The notes under the pieces are model-generated. The model saw only the letters and a program-made list of their open reading frames with translations, ran no database searches and was not told the DNA's origin. Shown here in pieces: positions 36,594-43,537 of a DNA stretch of 64,000 nt. A program made the position numbers and the translations under genes. Numbering within the stretch: the first letter of the stretch is position 1; every line of letters begins with the position of its first letter. This DNA is from Lacibacter cauensis (lineage in GTDB: Bacteria > Bacteroidota > Bacteroidia > Chitinophagales > Chitinophagaceae). The stretch lies in assembly GCF_007830055.1 (NCBI RefSeq), contig NZ_VLLE01000003.1, forward strand, positions 992,001 through 1,056,000, in the 5' to 3' direction.

Positions 36594-37088
36594 ATGAGCG
36601 ACAAACTATCGATTTTAGAACAACAGAAACAATTGATCGAAGCCAACGGTTTTCGTATTAATACATTCGACTTTACACGACCCTGGGGTGGTTTTTTTGT
36701 ACTGGACGAAAGCCAGGCCGATAAATTCATTGAAGAATATTTTCCTACATACAAGAAAGAAGAGTTGATGTTGGGAAATAAATTAAGTCCGAAAATTTTA
36801 TGTGTTGCACCGGGGCAACGTCTTTCGTGGCAATATCATCACCGTCGTGCAGAAATCTGGCGAGTGGTAGAAGGCGAAGTAGGCGTGGTGATGAGCGATA
36901 CCGATGAGCAAACAGAAGTAAGTCATTTTGAACCGGGCGATATTATTGTTTTAAGCAAAGGCCAACGTCATCGTTTGGTTGGTTTGAATGGCTGGGGCAT
37001 TATTGCCGAAATATGGCAACATACCGATCCATCCAACCCATCAGACGAAGAGGATATTGTTCGTCTGCAGGATGATTTCGGCCGTTAA
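36594..37088 (+). CDS. cupin-type mannose-6-phosphate isomerase-like protein
   Basis: 164 residues from the ATG at 36594 (the longer in-frame start at 36558 is in the upstream promoter region). The single cupin barrel resembles the C-terminal isomerase domain of type II mannose-6-phosphate isomerases: PWGGFFVLDE, LSPKILCVAPGQRLSWQYHHRRAEIWRVVEGE, and FEPGDIIVLSKGQRHRL. The histidines and glutamate of the metal site are visible. Related Bacteroidota proteins are often named phosphoheptose isomerase, without proof that I know of. Terminators on both sides make it a single-gene unit. Confidence 0.75.
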   Translation: MSDKLSILEQQKQLIEANGFRINTFDFTRPWGGFFVLDESQADKFIEEYFPTYKKEELMLGNKLSPKILCVAPGQRLSWQYHHRRAEIWRVVEGEVGVVMSDTDEQTEVSHFEPGDIIVLSKGQRHRLVGLNGWGIIAEIWQHTDPSNPSDEEDIVRLQDDFGR

Positions 37089-37110
37089 TTATTTTTTCAG
37101 CTCTTATCAT

Positions 37111-37146
37111 AAAAAAGATGTGCGACAATAACGCACATCTTTTTTA
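37111..37146 (+). terminator. rho-independent terminator after the cupin gene
   Basis: GATGTGCG, 7-nt loop, CGCACATC with A6/T6 flanks. Confidence 0.92.
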
Positions 37147-37181
37147 TTTCATTAACTTAAGGCAACAAAAAAACCGGGACT

Positions 37182-37610
37182 ATGAGAAAAGTAGCACACT
37201 TACTTCAACGCAAAGGCGCAAACATTATTTCTGTTGAACCCGGCTTACCGGTATTACAGGCATTGCAATTAATGGCCGATAAAAATATTGGTTCGGTAAT
37301 GGTAATGGAAAACGGCGAATACTTAGGTGTAATGACGGAACGTGATTATGCCCGCAAAGTAATTCTTAAAGGAAAAGCTTCGGCAGAAACACTGGTGAAG
37401 GATATTATGAGTACAGGATTGCCACGCATTACTCCCGATAACTCCATTGAAACCTGCATGCACATTATGAGCGAAAGCAATATCCGTTATTTGCCTGTGT
37501 TCGATAACGATCATGTTTGCGGCATTATTTCTATTACCGATGTGGTAACAGAAACGATTCTGTCGCAAAAGGAAACGATTGAGCAGTTGCAGAATTATAT
37601 CCAGTCGTAA
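37182..37610 (+). CDS. CBS-domain protein
   Basis: 142 residues containing a pair of CBS domains and nothing else (ISVEPGLPVLQALQLMADKNIGSVMVMENGEYLGVMTERD, then TPDNSIETCMHIMSESNIRYLPVFDNDHVCGIISITDV). CBS pairs bind adenosine nucleotides and regulate partner proteins. No partner is fused. A 110-bp gap separates it from the ABC exporter. Confidence 0.88.
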   Translation: MRKVAHLLQRKGANIISVEPGLPVLQALQLMADKNIGSVMVMENGEYLGVMTERDYARKVILKGKASAETLVKDIMSTGLPRITPDNSIETCMHIMSESNIRYLPVFDNDHVCGIISITDVVTETILSQKETIEQLQNYIQS

Positions 37611-37707
37611 CTTTAGTAACTTTTAGGGGGCAAACTACTACTTAGGTTGCAGGTTGTTAATCTCGTCTTTCATTTGATGAACGGCTATGCAGTACCTGTT
37701 CCCTTTG

Positions 37708-37715
37708 TACCTTTG
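37708..37715 (+). promoter_or_regulatory. -7 promoter box for the ABC exporter gene
   Basis: TACCTTTG is a perfect TANNTTTG box ending 7 bp before the ATG at 37723, predicting a transcript with almost no leader. No TTTG at the -33 position. Confidence 0.45.
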
Positions 37716-37722
37716 CAAACGC

Positions 37723-39543
37723 ATGAAGCAACTCTCGCATCTCAACAAATACTTCTGGAAATACAGGTGGCGGTTAATACTGGGCATAGTTTTCATTTTC
37801 ATATCCAACTACTTTGCTGTGCTTGCACCGCAGGTTACCGGCTATATCATTGATAAGGTACAGGCCTATTTAACAGGCGCTGCAAAAGAAAAAATTGTAC
37901 AACAAAACGACTGGCTTGTTACAATTACCATTGGCTGGATTGAGCAGTTAAAATTTTCGTTTACCGGTATTGTAGCCTTATTTGGTTTGGTATTGTTGCT
38001 GTTTGCCATTCTCCGTGGCTTCTTTATGTTTTTGATGCGGCAGACGATTATTGTAATGAGCCGCCATATTGAGTACGATCAGAAGAGTGAAGTATTTCAA
38101 CATTACCTGCAGCTCGATACCAATTTTTACAAAACACACGAAACCGGCGATCTGATGAGCCGGATGGCCGAAGATGTAAGCCGTGTGCGGATGTATACCG
38201 GTCCGGCGATCATGTATCTCATCAACCTCATCGCATTGATTTGGCTGAGTGTGTACTACATGGTAAAGAAGAATCCTGAGCTCTCGTTGTATGTATTGGC
38301 ACCACTGCCCATACTTGCTATTGCTATTTATTATGTAAACAACATCATCAACAAAAAAAGCGAAGAGGTACAGGCCAAACTTTCCGACCTTACTACCAAT
38401 GCCCAGCAATCGTATTCCGGCATACGTGTAATTAAATCGTTTGTGCAGGAAAAAGCCATGCTTCGCTTCTTCGAAAAAAACAGCGAAGATTACCGTACGA
38501 GTGCCACCGCTTTGTACAAGGTGGAAGCAATCTATTTCCCCATCATGGGTTTAATCATCAGCATCAGTACGATCCTGGTGGTATTGATTGGTGGCTTAAA
38601 ATATATGAATGGCCAGATCAACTTTGGCGATATGGCGGCCTTCATCATGTACCTTACCATGCTGGCGTTTCCGGTAAGCGCCATTGGTTGGGTAGCAAGC
38701 ACCATCCAGCGTGCAGCAGCCTCACAGCGCCGGTTAAACGAATTTTTATTAACCACCTCTACCATACCTGTTACCGAAGCAGGCGTGGAAATAAAGTTGC
38801 AGGGAAATATTGAATTTGAAAATGTAAGCTTTACCTATCCGCACACCGGTATCAGGGCTTTAAATAACTTCAACTTAACGATTAAGAAAGGAGAGAAAAT
38901 TGCTTTGATTGGCCGTACCGGTTCAGGTAAATCTACCATTGCACAATTACTGTTGCGCTTTTATGACCCATCGACCGGCGTTGTTCGCATTGATGGTACA
39001 GACATCAAAGACCTAGCTTTACAAGCGTATCGCCGGCAGGTGAGTTATGTGCCCCAGGAAGTATTTCTGTTTAGCGATTCTATTGCTAACAATATTGCTT
39101 TTGGTGGTGGCAATGAAAACGAAGAGGCAATAAAAACTGCAGCAACATCTGCATCGGTACATCGGGATATTCAAACTTTTCCCGAGCAATACCAAACAAT
39201 AGTTGGCGAACGTGGAGTAACATTAAGCGGCGGACAAAAGCAACGCATCTCCATTGCCCGTGCGTTAATTAAAAATCCCGGTTTAATTATTCTCGATGAT
39301 TGTTTGAATGCGGTTGATGCCCGCACCGAAAAAGAAATTCTCACACACTTGTCTACATACCTGGAAGATAAAACGGCCATTGTAATTACACACCGCATTT
39401 TCTCACTCCTGCAATTCGACAGAATATTGGTGATGGACGATGGTGTCATTGCCGAGCAGGGAACCCACGAAGAACTGTTGCAAAAACAGGGCTTGTATGC
39501 CGATTTATACAGCCGCCAGCAACTCGAAGAAACCGTTTCTTAG
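37723..39543 (+). CDS. ABC transporter, fused permease and ATPase (exporter type)
   Basis: 606 residues from the ATG at 37723; the upstream in-frame codon at 37687 would start before the -7 box. Six transmembrane helices (about 20-320) and a nucleotide-binding domain with Walker A (IGRTGSGKSTIAQLL), Q-loop (YVPQEVFLFS), signature (LSGGQKQRISIARAL), Walker B (LIILDDCLNAVD) and the switch histidine (VITHRIFSL). MsbA/lipid or multidrug exporter-like half-transporter, which would work as a dimer. Walker B ends in D-D instead of the common D-E, so the catalytic glutamate is replaced. Confidence 0.92.
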   Translation: MKQLSHLNKYFWKYRWRLILGIVFIFISNYFAVLAPQVTGYIIDKVQAYLTGAAKEKIVQQNDWLVTITIGWIEQLKFSFTGIVALFGLVLLLFAILRGFFMFLMRQTIIVMSRHIEYDQKSEVFQHYLQLDTNFYKTHETGDLMSRMAEDVSRVRMYTGPAIMYLINLIALIWLSVYYMVKKNPELSLYVLAPLPILAIAIYYVNNIINKKSEEVQAKLSDLTTNAQQSYSGIRVIKSFVQEKAMLRFFEKNSEDYRTSATALYKVEAIYFPIMGLIISISTILVVLIGGLKYMNGQINFGDMAAFIMYLTMLAFPVSAIGWVASTIQRAAASQRRLNEFLLTTSTIPVTEAGVEIKLQGNIEFENVSFTYPHTGIRALNNFNLTIKKGEKIALIGRTGSGKSTIAQLLLRFYDPSTGVVRIDGTDIKDLALQAYRRQVSYVPQEVFLFSDSIANNIAFGGGNENEEAIKTAATSASVHRDIQTFPEQYQTIVGERGVTLSGGQKQRISIARALIKNPGLIILDDCLNAVDARTEKEILTHLSTYLEDKTAIVITHRIFSLLQFDRILVMDDGVIAEQGTHEELLQKQGLYADLYSRQQLEETVS

Positions 39544-39580
39544 CAGTGAAAATCAACAGTTTCAGGGCTTTTTGGAAAAT

Positions 39581-39610
39581 TTTGCCAAATCGAAAAGAAA
39601 TATATCTTTG
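39581..39610 (+). promoter_or_regulatory. promoter for the DUF3276 gene
   Basis: TTTG at 39581-39584, 18 bp, TATCTTTG at 39603-39610: both elements of the Bacteroidota promoter match perfectly. Start codon 43 bp downstream. Confidence 0.65.
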
Positions 39611-39653
39611 TCGCTGTTTGAAAATAAGCATTGACAACTAAAACCTAAAAACT

Positions 39654-40112
39654 GTGGCGTACGAAAACAATGACAAACGCATGGAGAGTATTTACAGCAA
39701 ACGTATCCGTGCCGGAAAGAGAAGAACGTATTTCTTTGACGTAAGATCAACACGTGGCAATGATTATTACCTCACAATTACGGAGAGCCGTAAGCGCTTT
39801 ACCGGTGAAGGTTACGACCGTCACAAAATTTTTCTGTACAAAGAAGATTTCAACAAGTTTATTAAAGGATTGAATGAGGCGGTTGATTATGTAAAAACTG
39901 AGTTAATGCCTGATTTCGATTTCGACGCATTCAACCACGAAGATGCCCCGTCAAGTGGTGATGGTGATTATAACGATGTACAGGAAACGGTGGTAGTAGC
40001 AGCACCTGTGGTTGCAGCAGCTCCGGCTCCAGCTCCTTCTGCAGCAGTAGAAGAAGAAGTACCTGCGGCAAGCGGCGACAACCTTGCCAACGAAGAAGTT
40101 GATAAATGGTAA
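39654..40112 (+). CDS. DUF3276 (PUR-alpha-like) protein
   Basis: 152 residues from a GTG start. MESIYSKRIRAGKRRTYFFDVRSTRGNDYYLTITESRKRF and the HKIFLYKEDFNKFIKGL segment are characteristic of the DUF3276 family, which has a PUR-alpha-like fold that can bind single-stranded nucleic acid. The C-terminal 50 residues are an Ala/Pro/Glu/Asp-rich disordered tail ending in NEEVDKW. An in-frame ATG at 39681 would drop the conserved start, so I prefer GTG. Its own promoter and terminator make it a single unit. Cellular role unknown. Confidence 0.85.
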   Translation: MAYENNDKRMESIYSKRIRAGKRRTYFFDVRSTRGNDYYLTITESRKRFTGEGYDRHKIFLYKEDFNKFIKGLNEAVDYVKTELMPDFDFDAFNHEDAPSSGDGDYNDVQETVVVAAPVVAAAPAPAPSAAVEEEVPAASGDNLANEEVDKW

Positions 40113-40140
40113 GCCAAATCAAAACCAACTGATAAAAAGT

Positions 40141-40170
40141 AAGCCCCGCATTTGCGGGGCTTCTTTATTT
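40141..40170 (+). terminator. rho-independent terminator after the DUF3276 gene
   Basis: AAGCCCCGCA, loop TT, TGCGGGGCTT, followed by a T-rich tail. It also faces the convergent protease gene. Confidence 0.92.
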
Positions 40171-40193
40171 TTTAGCATCAAAGGGAAAAACGA

Positions 40194-41291
40194 TTAGTAC
40201 ACTTTTACCATGTACACATACTCCAGCACTTTATTCGCTTGCTGTGTACGATCCATTCCTTTTAAAGATGACTTAGAAGTAAGCTTCAAATCAACAGACG
40301 AATCAGATTTCTTCAATTCGTTCACTGCATCAATGATGTATTTCGACTGGATGGCAAAAACAACACCATCAGCTTTTGTTTCTTTGGTGCTGAGGATACC
40401 GATCACTTCGCCAAAGCGGTTAAATACAGGACCACCGCTGTTTCCGGGGTTTGCTGCAACTGCAATCTGGCAGCTGAGCGTATCGCCGTTGAAACCGGTT
40501 TTTGCACTGAGATAACCTTCGCCATAAACAATTTCGTTACGTGGGTAACCCAGCGTAAAAATAGGTTCTGCTATTGCTGTAGAAGATTTGCGGATGCTGT
40601 ACGGCAATGTTGCTGTTGCTTTATAATCTTTGTCTTCTATTTTTAAAATTGCAATATCCCGTTCTTCATCAACCTTTACAATCTGCGCTTTAAATTCTGC
40701 TCCTTTGTTGTTCGATACAAAAGCTCCTTTGGCATTTTTAACCACATGTGCATTGGTTACCAGGTAACCTTTGCCATCAACCAAAAAGGCAGAACCAATA
40801 CCGGTAATAACAATGTCGGGATTTATTTTGCTGATAACCGTATTCAGTTTACTATCGGTTGCTTTCAGGCGGCTTTCAAACTGGTTTACTTTTTTACCCA
40901 GCTCGGTAAGCGCTTTATCGTTGCCTTTGGGGGCAACTAAGAGTGTCATGCTGCTGATAGAAAGAGCTGTAACACCGGCAATAGACGCTGCAATGGTAAT
41001 GGTGCGTTTGTAACGCTTCCATAAGTTGACCACTTTGGCACTGCCAGATAATACTTCTTCTTTTATTTCACCATCCTGCATCAGCTGGTTGTGTACATCG
41101 TGCAGCGTATGCTTCATTTCACGTAACCCACCATAGCGCTCAAACTGCTGCAAAAAGAACGTATGCTCCACCACCAGTTGATCAACCTCCTGGTTGGTCT
41201 GGCGGAGTTGCTCGAACATCGCTTTCTCTTCGGCGTTAATTTCGCCGTTGAGGTAACGTTCTGTTGCATCTAAGAGTAAAATCTCATCCAT
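40194..41291 (-). CDS. membrane protein fusing an anti-sigma-like N-terminus to a trypsin-like protease
   Basis: 365 residues from the ATG at 41291. Residues 1-95 are a soluble, charged region (LLLDATERYLNGEINAEEKAMFEQL) of the kind found at the N-terminus of anti-sigma factors, without a zinc motif. Residues about 97-120 form the only transmembrane helix. After a short coiled coil, a DegP/HtrA-like protease domain carries the triad H182 (TNAHVVK), D212 (ERDIAIL) and S285 (PGNSGGPVF). No PDZ domain is seen. It begins 1 bp after the stop of the ECF sigma gene (TGA-G-ATG), so the two are translationally linked. I infer an envelope sensor that controls the sigma factor. Confidence 0.78.
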   Translation of the reverse strand: MDEILLLDATERYLNGEINAEEKAMFEQLRQTNQEVDQLVVEHTFFLQQFERYGGLREMKHTLHDVHNQLMQDGEIKEEVLSGSAKVVNLWKRYKRTITIAASIAGVTALSISSMTLLVAPKGNDKALTELGKKVNQFESRLKATDSKLNTVISKINPDIVITGIGSAFLVDGKGYLVTNAHVVKNAKGAFVSNNKGAEFKAQIVKVDEERDIAILKIEDKDYKATATLPYSIRKSSTAIAEPIFTLGYPRNEIVYGEGYLSAKTGFNGDTLSCQIAVAANPGNSGGPVFNRFGEVIGILSTKETKADGVVFAIQSKYIIDAVNELKKSDSSVDLKLTSKSSLKGMDRTQQANKVLEYVYMVKVY

Positions 41292-41292
41292 C

Positions 41293-41859
41293 TCAATCCA
41301 CTTTTTTGTATTGTGCAAAGAATAATTTCTTTAACCGCATCAGGCATTTATACTTCTGGTTCTTTGCATTGTCGGCATTGGTATAACCAAACTCGGCAGC
41401 AATATCCAGCATTTGCTTTTTCTGGATATAGTAAGATTCCAGCAGGCTTTTGCAGGGCTCGCCCAAATGGGAGAGTGCCTTTTCCATTACCCCGAAAGCC
41501 TCATTCTTGCGTTCATGCTCTTCCAGTTCCTCTTCCACCGGTACCACCTCTTCCATGCTTTCTACTGGGGTTCCAAATCGTTGGAGCTGTTGCAACCGCT
41601 TCAGCCAAAGTCGCCGGCAAACCGAATAAACATAGGTTTTAATCTGACAGTTCAGCTCAAGTGATCCATCTCTTGCCTTCTCGTAAAGAACAATCATCGC
41701 TTCCTGAAAAACATCTCTTGCATCGTCGGTAGAGCCATTATTGTTCACTATAAACGCCTGTACCATGCTGTAATTCAGCTTGTAAAGGGTTTCCACCGCC
41801 TTCCTGTCGTTACGGGCTAAGCCTTCCAGTAATTCCGATTCGTTGATGTCAGGTTTCAC
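41293..41859 (-). CDS. ECF-type RNA polymerase sigma factor
   Basis: 188 residues. Region 2 (LYKLNYSMVQAFIVNNNGSTDDARDVFQEAMIVLYEKARDG) and region 4 (SHLGEPCKSLLESYYIQKKQMLDIAAEFGYTNADNAKNQKYKCL) are present, with a variable acidic linker between. The start appears to be GTG at 41859, since the next in-frame ATG would remove part of region 2. It is followed immediately by the protease/anti-sigma-like gene. Target promoters unknown; autoregulation is usual for such pairs. Confidence 0.88.
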   Translation of the reverse strand: MKPDINESELLEGLARNDRKAVETLYKLNYSMVQAFIVNNNGSTDDARDVFQEAMIVLYEKARDGSLELNCQIKTYVYSVCRRLWLKRLQQLQRFGTPVESMEEVVPVEEELEEHERKNEAFGVMEKALSHLGEPCKSLLESYYIQKKQMLDIAAEFGYTNADNAKNQKYKCLMRLKKLFFAQYKKVD

Positions 41860-42002
41860 TATATCTCAGTTTTAATACCCAAAAGGGCAAATTGTAACCC
41901 AAAGAACGGCTAAAAAAAAAATTTAAAAAAGTCGGGTTACCTTTTTTCGGTGCCGGTATTAATCCTCGATAATTATCTTAAACTTTTAAAAAATCAAAAA
42001 GA

Positions 42003-42188
42003 ATGAAAAAGGTTTTATTAGCGTTCGCTATCCTCGGTTTTGTAGCTTGTAACAATGAAGGTGAAAAAGCTGCTACTACAGACACTACTGCTGTAGCTCC
42101 TGCTGCTGACACTACTGCTGCTCCTGCTGCTGATACTACAGCTGCTCCTGCTGCAGATACAACTAAAGCTGACACAACTAAGAAGTAA
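42003..42188 (+). CDS. small Ala/Pro/Thr/Asp-repeat lipoprotein
   Basis: 61 residues. MKKVLLAFAILGFVAC is a lipoprotein signal with Cys at residue 16. After a short charged stretch the mature part is three near-perfect copies of an APAADTTA unit and a lysine-rich end. The repeat at DNA level (about 24 bp per unit) could change number by slippage. Probably an exported, unstructured surface or periplasmic lipoprotein; no function known. Confidence 0.75.
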   Translation: MKKVLLAFAILGFVACNNEGEKAATTDTTAVAPAADTTAAPAADTTAAPAADTTKADTTKK

Positions 42189-42227
42189 TTTCAGCGTTCG
42201 GCTCACCGTGAAGAGTGAACAGTCCCA

Positions 42228-42276
42228 GCTTGCCGGGGAGTGATGAGACCGAAATAAAAATTTTCATATGGCAAGC
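42228..42276 (+). other. possible structured RNA helix downstream of the lipoprotein gene
   Basis: GCTTGCC at 42228-42234 pairs with GGCAAGC at 42270-42276, enclosing a 35-nt A-rich loop. Together with the hairpin at 42294 it could fold as a small 3' UTR-derived RNA. Nothing here matches an RNA family I can name. Confidence 0.35.
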
Positions 42277-42293
42277 AATCGTTAACGGCCGTT

Positions 42294-42315
42294 CCATTCC
42301 TGGAATGGCTTTTTT
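42294..42315 (+). terminator. rho-independent terminator after the small lipoprotein gene
   Basis: CCATTC, loop CTG, GAATGG, then C and T6. The lipoprotein stop is about 105 bp upstream. Confidence 0.75.
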
Positions 42316-42316
42316 C

Positions 42317-42343
42317 GTTTCAGGGAATGATTTCCCCTGAAAC
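42317..42343. other. second hairpin in tandem
   Basis: GTTTCAGGG and CCCTGAAAC form a 9-bp stem around a 9-nt loop, right after the terminator. No T-run. Purpose unclear. Confidence 0.5.
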
Positions 42344-42401
42344 AGCGTTTGTTAGCTATACAATGAATAACGTTTGCACAGATTTTTTCTTCGGCTAACG
42401 C

Positions 42402-42431
42402 TTGTTTTATTGAAAAGCCTGTCTACATTTG
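42402..42431 (+). promoter_or_regulatory. promoter of the aromatic amino acid operon
   Basis: TTG at 42402-42404, 19 bp, TACATTTG at 42424-42431, a perfect TANNTTTG box. The leader-peptide ATG follows after 6 bp, so the transcript should start at or within a few bases of that ATG. Confidence 0.65.
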
Positions 42432-42437
42432 AACTCG

Positions 42438-42527
42438 ATGACAACAAACAAAGGATACCGTTTCTTTTATTTTAGCTTCTTCTACTTTAGAACGAGGCCG
42501 GGACTCCTTTTGTTGAAAGCGAACTAA
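42438..42527 (+). CDS. Phe/Tyr-rich leader peptide of a transcription attenuator
   Basis: The ATG at 42438 opens a 29-codon frame (TAA at 42525-42527) whose product starts MTTNKGYRFFYFSFFYF. Residues 7-17 hold six Phe and three Tyr in 11 positions. This is the arrangement of pheL-type leader peptides: when charged tRNA-Phe or tRNA-Tyr runs short, the ribosome stalls on these codons. The frame ends 97 bp before pheA, and the codons just after the aromatic run (20-23) form one strand of an antiterminator helix. The operon makes both phenylalanine and tyrosine, which fits the mixture of codons. Not detected by length-based gene finding. Confidence 0.85.
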   Translation: MTTNKGYRFFYFSFFYFRTRPGLLLLKAN

Positions 42528-42562
42528 ACGAACAAACGAAATCAACATAAAGAATCCCGGCC
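42496..42562 (+). promoter_or_regulatory. antiterminator helix of the aromatic attenuator
   Basis: GGCCGGGACTC at 42496-42506, inside the leader peptide frame, can pair with GAATCCCGGCC at 42552-42562 at 10 of 11 positions. The second strand is the left arm of the terminator, so the two structures exclude each other. A ribosome stalled on the Phe/Tyr codons leaves the first strand free; one that finishes translation covers it. Confidence 0.75.
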
Positions 42563-42585
42563 AAAAGGTCGGGATTCTTCATTTT
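42552..42585 (+). terminator. attenuator terminator upstream of pheA
   Basis: GAATCCCGGCC, loop AAAA, GGTCGGGATTC: an 11-bp stem with one G-U pair, followed by TTCATTTT. It lies before the operon, not after a gene, as expected for attenuation. Confidence 0.82.
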
Positions 42586-42592
42586 ACCCCCA

Positions 42593-42606
42593 TCCCCTGA
42601 AGGGGA
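42593..42606. repeat. CCCC..GGGG-type palindrome
   Basis: TCCCCTGAAGGGGA, an imperfect palindrome with a 6-bp stem and 2-nt loop. Similar C/G palindromes occur at 42692-42705 and 46013-46028. Confidence 0.5.
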
Positions 42607-42624
42607 GTAAAACAAAAAACTAAA

Positions 42625-43536
42625 ATGAGTTTAGAGATGACAAGCAAAAAAACAGAGAGTGTAACAAGCGAGGTAAGTGCGGATGCAAGTTCCCCCTTGA
42701 GGGGGCGGAGGGGGCCAAAAGTTACAATTCAAGGTTACGAAGGCAGTTTTCACCAGGAAGCGGCAAGACAATTCTTTGGAAAGGATGTGGAAGTGATTCC
42801 CTGTGCCACATTCAGGGAAGTGGTGAAGATCGGTGCCAACAAAAAAGAAAGCGATGGAGCCGTAATGGCCATTGAGAATTCCATTGCCGGCAGCATTTTG
42901 CCCAATTATAATTTATTGCAAAAAAGTAACCTCACCATTGTTGGTGAAGTGTACCTGCACATCAAACAAAACCTCATCGTCAACCAGGGGGTGAAACTCG
43001 AAGACATTAAAGAAGTGCACTCCCACACAATGGCTCTGCAGCAGTGCTACGACTATTTAGATAAATACAAATGGAAGTTGGTTGAAACAGAAGATACGGC
43101 GTTGAGCGCAAAACATATTTACCAGCATAAGAGCAAGCATGTTGCTGCCATTGCCAGCAAACTTGCTGCCGAATTATATGGACTGAACGTGATTGCCCCC
43201 GGTATTCAAACCATGAAAAACAATTACACACGTTTCTTGATTTTACAACGTGAGCAAAACGGTTCGATTGAACAAGCCAATAAAGCATCGGTGAATTTTG
43301 TAACCGATCATTCGAAAGGAAGCCTGGCAAGAGTGCTTGGACAAATTGCTGATGGTGGCATTAATTTAAGTAAGCTGCAAAGCTTTCCTATTCCCGGTAG
43401 CGATTTTAAATACAGCTTCCATGCCGATATGGAATTTGAAACCATTGAGCAGTTTCATAAAGTGATCGAAGCAATTAAACCTTCAACTGTTGAGTTGAAG
43501 ATCTATGGTGTTTACAAAAACGGAAAGACAGTTTAA
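42625..43536 (+). CDS. pheA: prephenate dehydratase
   Basis: 303 residues. Catalytic domain from about residue 33: VTIQGYEGSFHQEAA, GAVMAIENSIAGSILPNYNLL, and NYTRFLIL, then a C-terminal ACT domain (SLARVLGQIADGGINLSKLQSFPIPG) that binds phenylalanine for feedback control. It converts prephenate to phenylpyruvate. No chorismate mutase domain is fused; that activity is on the DAHP synthase encoded at 46194. The first 30 residues are atypical, partly encoded by a C/G-rich palindromic repeat (residues SSPLRGRRGP). First structural gene after the attenuator. Confidence 0.95.
   Translation: MSLEMTSKKTESVTSEVSADASSPLRGRRGPKVTIQGYEGSFHQEAARQFFGKDVEVIPCATFREVVKIGANKKESDGAVMAIENSIAGSILPNYNLLQKSNLTIVGEVYLHIKQNLIVNQGVKLEDIKEVHSHTMALQQCYDYLDKYKWKLVETEDTALSAKHIYQHKSKHVAAIASKLAAELYGLNVIAPGIQTMKNNYTRFLILQREQNGSIEQANKASVNFVTDHSKGSLARVLGQIADGGINLSKLQSFPIPGSDFKYSFHADMEFETIEQFHKVIEAIKPSTVELKIYGVYKNGKTV
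42691..42716. repeat. C/G-rich palindromic repeat inside the pheA N-terminus
   Basis: CCCCC, loop TTGA, GGGGG at 42692-42705, followed by GGAGGGGG. It is read in frame as SSPLRGRRGP, before the catalytic domain begins. Confidence 0.6.
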
Positions 43537-43537
43537 T

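Noticed and set aside
42236-42258. GTGATGA...GAAA resembling a hammerhead ribozyme core
   Set aside because: The essential C of CUGAUGA is replaced by G and there is no room for stem II, so it would not fold into a working ribozyme.
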